A DNA stretch of 64,000 nt from Desulfospira joergensenii DSM 10085 (GTDB lineage: Bacteria; Desulfobacterota; Desulfobacteria; Desulfobacterales; Desulfobacteraceae). Shown here in pieces: positions 54,943 to 64,000 of the stretch. The notes beneath the pieces were generated by a model. It saw nothing but the letters and a program-made list of their open reading frames with translations, was not told the DNA's origin and ran no database searches. The stretch spans positions 1,759,223-1,823,222 of the forward strand of contig NZ_ATUG01000001.1 in the NCBI RefSeq assembly GCF_000420085.1, written 5' to 3'. How positions within the stretch are numbered: position 1 is the first letter of the stretch; every line of letters begins with the position of its first letter. The translations under genes and the position numbers were made by a program.

Positions 54943-55794
54943 TTAAAAGAGCTTCCGCCGGGCCGTCAGGGTCTTGGCCCGCTCATAGTCCGGGCTCTTT
55001 TTAAAGAGCACCCCCAGAAAGGGCAGCTTTCCGTTGATCAGGTCCTTGGCCCGGAAATCCGGGTCTGCGTTCAGGGCCCGGATCCAGTTGATCAGTTCCC
55101 GGGTGGCCGGTTTTTTTTCCACGGCCTCGATGTCCCGCATGGCGTAAAAGGAACGAATGGCGTTGTCCGCCAGTTTCTCGTCAATGTTTTCAAAGTGAAC
55201 CCCGATAATCCTGCGCATCATCTTGGGATCGGGAAAGGCGATGTGGTGGAAGTTACACCGGCCCAGAAAGGGATCGGAAAGGTCTTTTTTGGCGTTGGAG
55301 GTGATGATGATCACGGGCCTGTGCTTTGCCGGAACCGTCCGGTCCGTCTCAATGATATCGAACTGCATCTGGTCCAGGACATCGAGCATGTCATCCTGGA
55401 AATCCGTGTCTGCCTTGTCGATCTCGTCGATGAGAAGCACGGTTCTTTCATCGGCGCAGAAGGCCTGGCCGATCTTTCCCATTTTAATGTACTCGTCGAT
55501 GCTGCTCACGTCCCGTTTGGAATCCCCGAACCTGGAATCGTTGAGCCGGGTCAGGGTGTCGTACTGGTAAAGGGCCTCTACCAGTTTCATGGAGGATTTC
55601 ACGTTGAGGACGATCAGGGGCATGGAAAGGCTTTCGGCTATGGCATGGGCCAGCATGGTCTTTCCCGTCCCCGGCTCCCCCTTGAGCAGCAGGGGCATTT
55701 CAAGTTTCATGGATATATTGACAATTGAGGCCAGCTCCGCGTCCAGAACATATTTTCTGGCACCCTGAAATTCTGTTTCACCCATTCTCGGCAT
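54943..55794 (-). CDS. MoxR-type AAA+ ATPase
   Basis: The 283-residue AAA+ protein has Walker A KGEPGTGKTML (about residues 38-48), Walker B TVLLIDEIDKAD, sensor 1 VIIITSNAKKDLSDPFLGRCNFHHI and an arginine-rich C-terminal lid. The order MoxR then VWA on one strand is typical of this chaperone class. Confidence 0.88.
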   Translation of the reverse strand: MPRMGETEFQGARKYVLDAELASIVNISMKLEMPLLLKGEPGTGKTMLAHAIAESLSMPLIVLNVKSSMKLVEALYQYDTLTRLNDSRFGDSKRDVSSIDEYIKMGKIGQAFCADERTVLLIDEIDKADTDFQDDMLDVLDQMQFDIIETDRTVPAKHRPVIIITSNAKKDLSDPFLGRCNFHHIAFPDPKMMRRIIGVHFENIDEKLADNAIRSFYAMRDIEAVEKKPATRELINWIRALNADPDFRAKDLINGKLPFLGVLFKKSPDYERAKTLTARRKLF

Positions 55795-56055
55795 CTCCGT
55801 AATCTATTATTATATTATAGAATCGCCATTGGCATTCCACTTTAAAAACCGCGTTCACTTGAAAAAATATAATAACCAGTTTCCATTTTTTCACAAGGAT
55901 AAATTTAAAAGGTTCATTTTTTCGCCCAGTATAAATATATTACATAAATGTAATTTGAATTTTCCAAACCTGGATTCTAAAAGATTGACACTGACAGAAC
56001 TTAATGGTAATAGTTTTCAGGTTAACTTTAAGCCATGCAAACTTAGGAGAGGACA

Positions 56056-56247
56056 ATGATTGGTGGAATTGGAATGCCGGAGCTGATAATCATTCTTGTG
56101 ATTATACTTATTATTTTCGGTGCAGGAAAGCTCCCTGAAATCGGTGCCGGTCTGGGCAAAGGCATTAAAAACTTTAAGAAAGCGACAAAAGAACCCATTG
56201 AAAATAAAAAAGACGAGACCGAACCCGGAAAAATCGATCAGGACTAG
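56056..56247 (+). CDS. tatA: Sec-independent translocase protein TatA
   Basis: TatA forms the pore-like assembly of twin-arginine export. The 63 residues comprise a short N-terminal helix (about residues 6-21), the [23 protein letters not shown] amphipathic helix and a charged tail. AGGAGAGG lies four to ten bases before the ATG. No tatB or tatC is nearby. The stop is TAG, with TAA eight codons further on. Confidence 0.93.
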   Translation: MIGGIGMPELIIILVIILIIFGAGKLPEIGAGLGKGIKNFKKATKEPIENKKDETEPGKIDQD

Positions 56248-56593
56248 GACTTCCTGCACCCATACTATTAACGGCCAGGCCCCTGCTTGCCTGGCTGTTC
56301 TGTTTAGGCGGATTTTCCCTGGCCCCCTCACCATATTCCTTTGTCTTTAAAAAACCAACACGATTTTAATTAATTGCATTTTTGAAACTATTGTTGCCAT
56401 AATATAGACATTTTTGTTACTTATTTTCCGCTTTTTCCCATTCGGCAGACCGAATTTTTATGAAGCGCGCTCAAACCCTTGTCCCCCAAAGGCTGGCACA
56501 CCCATTGCTTATCCATTGCCCGGAGAAAGCAATTTTAATCAACCTGCCGGAACAGATTCCGGCTCAAATACGGAAGAGATCATTTTAGCAGAA
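56248..56593. other. 346-base gap before glnD
   Basis: It holds a weak hairpin behind tatA (GCCAGGC at 56274-56280 with GCCTGGC at 56289-56295, then T-rich) and an A/T-rich stretch (56340-56430) likely to contain the glnD promoter. The frame of glnD stays open upstream to 56414, but the residues encoded there look non-coding. Confidence 0.5.
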
Positions 56594-59552
<2,959 letters not shown>

Positions 59553-59588
59553 AACAAAACCCAATTACTATTTAAGAAAGGAATGACA

Positions 59589-61001
59589 ATGACACCTGCA
59601 GACGTAATTGCAATGGCAAAGGAAAACAACGTAAAAGTTGTGGATATCCGCTACATGGACTTCATCGGAACCTGGCAGCACTTCTCCGTACCCGTGGGCG
59701 AACTGACCGAATCTATCTTCGAAGACGGCTTAGGCTTTGACGGATCTTCCATGAGGGCATGGCAGAACATCGACAACTCCGACATGATCGTTGTCCCGGA
59801 AGCCGGCACCGCCAAGATCGATCCCTTTTTCAAGGTTCCCACCCTGGCCGTCATCGGCAACATCCACGATCCCATTACCCAGGAAGCCTACACCAGGGAT
59901 CCCCGGGGCATTGCCAAGAAGGTGGAAGCCTATCTCAAGAGCACAGGCCTTGGTGACACCATCTATGTCGGACCCGAGCCCGAGTTTTTCATCTTCTCCA
60001 ATATCCGGTATTCTTCCGAAGCCCATGCCTCCTTCTTCGAGATTGACTCCCCCGAAGGCCACTGGAACAGCGGAGACGGTGAAATGCCCAACCTGGGTTA
60101 CAAGATCCGCCCCAAACACGGATACTTTCCCCTGCCTCCGTCCGATCAGTACCAGGACATGAGAACCGAGATGATGCTGACCCTGGAAGACTTAGGCATT
60201 GCCATGGAGTGCCAGCACCACGAAGTCGCCTCTGCCGGCCAGTCTGAAATCGACCTTCGGTTTGATTCCCTGCTCAACATGGGAGACAATCTGGCCTGGT
60301 TTAAATATGCCCTGAAAAACGTGGCGGCAAAATATGACCACACCGTGACCTTCATGCCCAAGCCCCTTTACGGAGACAACGGGACCGGCATGCACACCCA
60401 TTTGAGTTTCTGGAAAGACGGGAATCCCCTGTTCGCCGGCAGCAAATACGCCGGCATGTCCCAGGACGCCCTCTACGCCATCGGCGGTATCATGAAGCAT
60501 TGCAAGGCCCTGTGCGCCATCACCAACCCCACCACCAACTCTTACAAGAGACTGGTCCCGGGTTTTGAGGCCCCCATCAAGCTGGCTTACTCCAGCCGGA
60601 ACAGGTCTGCCGCCATCCGCCTGCCCATGTACTCGGGATCTCCCAAGGCCAAACGGATCGAGTTCAGAACCCCGGATCCCTCTGCCAACGGCTACATGGC
60701 CTTCTCCGCCATGACCATGGCCATGATCGACGGCATCCAGAACAAGATTGATCCCGGCGATCCCATGGACAAAAACATCTATGATCTGCCCCCGGAAGAA
60801 CTGGCTGAAATCCCGTCCGCTCCGGGTTCCCTTGAAGAAGCACTGGAAGCGCTCAAAGATGACCACGAGTTCCTGCTCAAAGGGGATGTATTCACCAAGG
60901 ATGTTGTTGACTACTGGATTGACTATAAGATGGAAAATGAAGTCAAACCGGTTATCAGCCGTCCCCATCCCCATGAATTCTACCTGTACTACGACATCTA
61001 G
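59589..61001 (+). CDS. glnA: Glutamine synthetase type I
   Basis: The 470-residue enzyme makes glutamine from glutamate, ammonia and ATP. Landmarks are the DGSSMRAW latch, EPEFFIF metal glutamates, NGTGMHTHLSFWKDG, NRSAAIRLP and the adenylylation tyrosine in NIYDLPPEE, so control by GlnE is likely. The ATG at 59589 is chosen because AAGGA lies six bases upstream; the ATG at 59583 is too close. The stop is TAG, and a second in-frame TAG lies seven codons on. Confidence 0.96.
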   Translation: MTPADVIAMAKENNVKVVDIRYMDFIGTWQHFSVPVGELTESIFEDGLGFDGSSMRAWQNIDNSDMIVVPEAGTAKIDPFFKVPTLAVIGNIHDPITQEAYTRDPRGIAKKVEAYLKSTGLGDTIYVGPEPEFFIFSNIRYSSEAHASFFEIDSPEGHWNSGDGEMPNLGYKIRPKHGYFPLPPSDQYQDMRTEMMLTLEDLGIAMECQHHEVASAGQSEIDLRFDSLLNMGDNLAWFKYALKNVAAKYDHTVTFMPKPLYGDNGTGMHTHLSFWKDGNPLFAGSKYAGMSQDALYAIGGIMKHCKALCAITNPTTNSYKRLVPGFEAPIKLAYSSRNRSAAIRLPMYSGSPKAKRIEFRTPDPSANGYMAFSAMTMAMIDGIQNKIDPGDPMDKNIYDLPPEELAEIPSAPGSLEEALEALKDDHEFLLKGDVFTKDVVDYWIDYKMENEVKPVISRPHPHEFYLYYDI

Positions 61002-61031
61002 GACCTGCTGAAAAGCGTCTAGTGCCTCCAT

Positions 61032-61074
61032 AGCCGGGCCCGGGGTTCTCTCTCCCCCGGGCCCGGCTTTTTTT
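61032..61074 (+). terminator. Strong Rho-independent terminator after glnA
   Basis: AGCCGGGCCCGGGG (61032-61045) pairs with CCCCGGGCCCGGCT (61055-61068), followed by a run of T. Confidence 0.95.
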
Positions 61075-61250
61075 CGTATAAAAGGAACAATTCTTTTTCC
61101 CCTGCCGGAAAATCATGTTGTTCTTTGTTCTTCTTTTCCATTGGAAAAATTTGGCAAAAAATTTAATGCAATCAAAAAAAAAATAGGCTATAAGGAGTCT
61201 GTTGGAAAAAACAGTTGAGTGAAACCGCAACAGGAGCGCATAACATATTC

Positions 61251-62144
61251 ATGGGATTTTCATTCCTAAAACCTCTGTTACATCCCCTTGTCATTCTTGC
61301 TTTTTTATGGTTCGTTCTCCCGGCCGGCGCTGCAGATCCGGATCCCTCAAAAACTCCCGGAGGAAACGAACTCAATGCCCTGGCCAACCGCCTGGTCAAG
61401 GATGGATTTGATCCGGAAAAGATCAAGGCCCTTTTCAGCAGCGAATCGGTTTTTTTCAACCCTTCCGGGGTTTCCCTCTTCTTTATCCACACCGAATCCA
61501 GCCTGGACTATGACCAGTTCCTGTCCAAAAAATCGATCGCCCGGGCCGAAGAGTACATGAAAACCCATAAACAGGCCCTGGACCTGGCCGAAAAAGAATT
61601 CGGCGTGGACAAAACCGCCATCACGGCCATCCTCCTGGTGGAGACAAGGCTGGGCTCCTACCTGGGCAAGCGCACCGTGCTCAACACCCTGGCCACCATG
61701 GCCTCCCTCACCGACGATACCCTGCGGGAAAAAATCTGGAATTCCATCCCGGACAATAAAAAACCCAAACGGGAAGTTTTTTTAAAAAAGGTGGAGAAAC
61801 GCTCCCAATGGGGATATGAAGAACTCAAAGCCCTGATCCGGTACACGGACCGGGAAGCCCTGCCCCCGGAGGAGATCAAGGGCTCCTATGCCGGAGCCAT
61901 GGGCATCCCCCAGTTCATGCCCTCCAATGCCCTGAGCCTGGCCCGGGACGGCAATGCCGACGGGAAAATAGATCTCTTTGACCACAACGACGCCATCTTT
62001 TCCGTGGCCAACTACCTCAAGCACCACGGCTGGAAACCGGGCATCCCCCGCCAGCGCCAGCATGAGGTCCTGTTCCGGTACAACCACTCCAACTACTACG
62101 TGGACACCCTGCTCAAGATCTCGGACAGACTCAAGGAAGGATAG
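61251..62144 (+). CDS. Lytic murein transglycosylase (MltB/SLT_2 family)
   Basis: This exported enzyme cleaves the glycan strand with formation of 1,6-anhydro-MurNAc. The ATG at 61251 gives 297 residues and a clean signal peptide (FLKPLLHPLVILAFLWFVLPAGA); a GTG at 61215 would extend it. The catalytic glutamate lies in AILLVETRLGSYLG; GSYAGAMGIPQFMPSNAL and FSVANYLKHHGW are further SLT_2 hallmarks. The stop is TAG. Confidence 0.9.
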   Translation: MGFSFLKPLLHPLVILAFLWFVLPAGAADPDPSKTPGGNELNALANRLVKDGFDPEKIKALFSSESVFFNPSGVSLFFIHTESSLDYDQFLSKKSIARAEEYMKTHKQALDLAEKEFGVDKTAITAILLVETRLGSYLGKRTVLNTLATMASLTDDTLREKIWNSIPDNKKPKREVFLKKVEKRSQWGYEELKALIRYTDREALPPEEIKGSYAGAMGIPQFMPSNALSLARDGNADGKIDLFDHNDAIFSVANYLKHHGWKPGIPRQRQHEVLFRYNHSNYYVDTLLKISDRLKEG

Positions 62145-62148
62145 CCCC

Positions 62149-62355
62149 ATGGACAAACTCCTTTTGTACATCCTGCTGGCCGTGGGCCTCTCCCTCGTGC
62201 TGACCATGCTGGCCCTCATCGACATCATCAAAAAAGACTTCGGCTCCACCCGGGCCAAGGTGGCCTGGCACTTCGTGGTCCTGGTCCCCTTGATCGGCTG
62301 GCTGATTTATCTTGTCTTCGGCTTCCGCAAAGGAACCAGGAAGACCTTTTCCTGA
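62149..62355 (+). CDS. Small two-helix membrane protein (PLDc_N-like)
   Basis: The 68-residue protein from the ATG at 62149 (AAGGAAGG upstream) has two hydrophobic helices (about residues 3-25 and 41-58), with LIDIIKKDF between them and VVLVPLIGWLIYLVFG at the end. That is the pattern of the phospholipase D nuclease N-terminal domain as a stand-alone protein. The role is unknown. It starts 4 bases after the transglycosylase stop. The longer frame that reads into it from inside the previous gene is artefactual. Confidence 0.75.
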   Translation: MDKLLLYILLAVGLSLVLTMLALIDIIKKDFGSTRAKVAWHFVVLVPLIGWLIYLVFGFRKGTRKTFS

Positions 62356-62567
62356 TTTTCCACCGGTTTATAACGGCTCTCAAAAGTTGGGGTAAAGTGG
62401 GAGCAAGCCCTGCCAGGAAAGCTGATTTTTTTGACTTTCACCTGCAATACGCAGCAGGGAGGAGCGAACAAAGTCAACCCGGCAGATGGTTCTTTGATGA
62501 CGGACCGGACAGCTTTTTCATTGACTTTTCCAAAGAGATGCTGTAAATATTGCGTTTGTTTACATGT

Positions 62568-62642
62568 GGTCCCATCGTCTAGCGGTCAGGACGCTGGCCT
62601 CTCACGCCGGAAACCCGGGTTCGATTCCCGGTGGGATCACCA
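62568..62642 (+). tRNA. tRNA-Glu (CTC)
   Basis: The acceptor GGTCCCA pairs with TGGGATC (one G-T pair), the anticodon loop is CTCTCAC (CTC), the T-arm is GTTCGATTC, and CCA is encoded. The 212-base gap before it shows no gene. Confidence 0.95.
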
Positions 62643-62653
62643 CCCAACGATAG

Positions 62654-62684
62654 AGGATTTCAGTTATTGGCTGAAATCCTTTTG
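62654..62684 (+). terminator. Terminator behind tRNA-Glu
   Basis: AGGATTTCAG (62654-62663) pairs with CTGAAATCCT (62671-62680), then a T-rich run. Confidence 0.8.
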
Positions 62685-62689
62685 TCTTT

Positions 62690-63285
62690 TCCGGTCCCCG
62701 GATAAAAGTGTGAATAAACCGTCTGAACTCCATACGCCCAATCCTATTTCCCAATACCCGATATGGACCCAGCAGCCCATATCCCGCTTTGAGATCCCAA
62801 GCCAGAGATGCAATGGCCATGTAAGCCCAATTGGATATCAGCGAATGGGGCGGATGGTATTTTTAACCTCCATAAAGTCGATGACATCTTGTTCACAGAA
62901 ACGTCGAAGAACGTCACCGGCGGTTTATTGTCTGGGCTCCTAAAGCAGTAAGCCAGGCATTGCCGTTTCTCTGCAAATCGATATCCTGCAAACAGGTCCC
63001 GCCGGCAAGTATGTTGTATGCCACGTTGGCGATATGATCGGACTCGTGATAAGGCAGATGAGGTTTGAGAAGTTCAATGTGTTCGTCAATTTCTTTGAGC
63101 AGACCGGTCTTTCGTGCAAGGAGATGAATCAAACCAATACCTCCATGGGAAATGCCTTGATGGCGGCCGTCAAATTCATAATGAATGCTGGATGCTTTGC
63201 GCATTGGTTGAAGCTGTTGGGTCCGGTTTCTCTTTTTAAACTTTTTGCTGATTTTTTTACTTGAATCCCGCTTTTTCTGGGTTTA
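62690..63285 (-). pseudogene. Decayed IS1380-type transposase remnant
   Basis: Three pieces of one DDE transposase can be read on the minus strand. The N-terminal part (about 63285-62914) includes SIHYEFDGRHQGISHGGIGLIHLLARK. A short piece in another frame (about 62930-62850) reads TAGDVLRRFCEQDVIDFME. The C-terminal end (about 62830-62690) reads AYMAIASLAWDLKAGYGLLGP and MEFRRFIHTFI. The catalytic middle is deleted and there is at least one frameshift, so the element is dead. The family name is from recalled similarity of these segments. It lies directly downstream of tRNA-Glu. Confidence 0.7.
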
Positions 63286-63401
63286 GCTCAGTTCGAAGCT
63301 GTTGGTTGTGCCTTCACATTTTTTCGCTCCTTGTAAGCATCTCGTCAACTTATAAATGAAAGTGAACCAGTCGGTCTCCAAGATCGACGTATTTTCAAAG
63401 A

Positions 63402-63429
63402 TTGACAATGTTTGTATTTTTGTTATTCT
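63402..63429 (+). promoter_or_regulatory. Promoter of the parDE pair
   Basis: TTGACA (63402-63407), a 16-base spacer and TATTCT (63424-63429) lie 33 bases before the antitoxin start. Confidence 0.6.
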
Positions 63430-63461
63430 ACTTTCGTATTCAAATATGTAAGGAGGTTCGT

Positions 63462-63710
63462 ATGCATGTTTCACTAACACCTGAGCTTGAAACCAGGATT
63501 AAGCAAAAAGTAGCATCCGGCTATTACAACAATGCCAGTGAAGTAATTCGGGATGCTTTGCGGTTCTGGGAAAAAAATGAAGAACTGGTACAGCTCATGA
63601 AACTTGAAATGTTAAAAGAACGCCTATTGCCGGGTGCCGAACAGGCGAAACAGGGAAAATTTGTTGCTCAAACCGTGAGCGAAGTTATGACTGAGCTCAG
63701 GAATGCATAA
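63462..63710 (+). CDS. parD: ParD-like antitoxin
   Basis: The 82-residue protein starts at the ATG at 63462, with AGGAGG six bases upstream. An N-terminal ribbon-helix-helix (HVSLTPELETRIKQKVASGYYNNASEVIRDALRFWEKNEE) should bind its own operator, and the C-terminal part should wrap the toxin. It overlaps the toxin gene by 8 bases. This is the usual antitoxin-first type II order. Confidence 0.9.
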   Translation: MHVSLTPELETRIKQKVASGYYNNASEVIRDALRFWEKNEELVQLMKLEMLKERLLPGAEQAKQGKFVAQTVSEVMTELRNA

Positions 63711-63996
63711 ATACCGTCTCACTCCTTCAGCAAAATCGGATTTAACAGATATCTGGAATTATACTGTTGAAACATGGGGTGAAGTGCGAGCTGAAAAATA
63801 TCTTCAGGATATTGGGGACAAGCTTAATCAACTTGCAGCCAATCCGGGACTTGGAAAACAACGGCCTGAAATTGCAACTGGATATTATTCCTTTCCTGTG
63901 CGGAAACACATCATTTTTTATCTCATCTCAGACAGCTATATTGATATCATTGGTATTTTGCATGGGAAAATGGATATAGACAAAAATTTAATGTGA
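63703..63996 (+). CDS. parE: ParE/RelE-family toxin
   Basis: The 97-residue protein has the ParE pattern: YRLTPSAKSDLTDIWNYTVETWGEVRAEKYLQDI, then NPGLGKQRPEI and a C-terminal HIIFYLISDSYIDIIGILHGKMDI. ParE toxins poison gyrase, while RelE-like members cut mRNA; the sequence favours ParE. It ends four bases before the window does, so its downstream neighbours are not visible. Confidence 0.88.
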   Translation: MHKYRLTPSAKSDLTDIWNYTVETWGEVRAEKYLQDIGDKLNQLAANPGLGKQRPEIATGYYSFPVRKHIIFYLISDSYIDIIGILHGKMDIDKNLM

Positions 63997-64000
63997 TTTA

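Noticed and set aside
61978..62355. 125-codon frame reaching back into the transglycosylase gene
   Set aside because: Its first 57 residues are a Thr/Ser-rich shadow; the real small gene starts at 62149 behind AAGGAAGG.

Overview
The window looks like chromosomal DNA of a sulfate-reducing member of the Desulfobacterota (Desulfobacteraceae-like). The pointers are a partial quinone-interacting cytochrome resembling QmoC at the left edge, several MttB-family methyltransferases, and a pyrrolysine (Pyl) cassette in the split PylSn style known from bacteria. Gene order is otherwise mostly housekeeping. Taxonomy is an inference from gene content, because no database search was possible.

Layout. 1-4.3 kb: qmoC end, cold-shock gene, leuB, tRNA-Asp and tRNA-Val, rho. 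4.3-10 kb: the proteostasis block tig-clpP-clpX-lon. 10-15 kb: amidase, tRNA-Pro and small genes (rhodanese, SnoaL-like, thioesterase, lipoprotein, STAS), then the SRP RNA. 15-17.6 kb: grpE-dnaK. 17.7-21 kb: acyl-CoA ligase, lolA, nadA. 21-30.5 kb, all on the minus strand and closely spaced: mttB - dimethylglycine-dehydrogenase-like flavoprotein - etfB - etfA - tRNA-Pyl - pylSn - pylB - pylC - pylD. 30.7-35.5 kb, plus strand: an amino-acid-type ABC transporter, a GntR/FCD regulator and a second MttB-family protein that does not need Pyl. 35.6-46.9 kb: helicase, yebC, rlmE, radA, transporter, S4 and DUF2284 proteins, RNase H, trpB2 and a third MttB homologue. 46.9-62.4 kb: a cell-envelope block (divergent deacetylase, ctpA, envC-like, ftsX, ftsE), tatD, MoxR/VWA, tatA, glnD-glnB-glnA and a lytic transglycosylase. 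62.5-64 kb: tRNA-Glu, a decayed IS1380-type transposase and a parDE toxin-antitoxin pair, which together mark an accessory boundary.

The most notable system is the 21-30.5 kb cluster. The tRNA at 24615-24687 has a CUA anticodon and the structural hallmarks of tRNA-Pyl. PylB, PylC, PylD and PylSn are recognisable. The mttB gene 4.8 kb upstream in the same transcription unit carries an in-frame amber codon at 29469-29471, where Pyl-type MttB proteins carry pyrrolysine. The enzyme that needs the 22nd amino acid, a flavoprotein and its electron carrier (ETF), and the machinery that makes and decodes the amino acid therefore appear to be co-transcribed from one divergent promoter region, which contains a striking 35-bp dyad (30579-30613). 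The catalytic synthetase half, PylSc, is not in the window. UAG is also used as the apparent stop codon of at least 16 ordinary genes here, and twice (clpP/clpX and ftsE/ftsX) the amber stop is in frame with the next gene's start codon.
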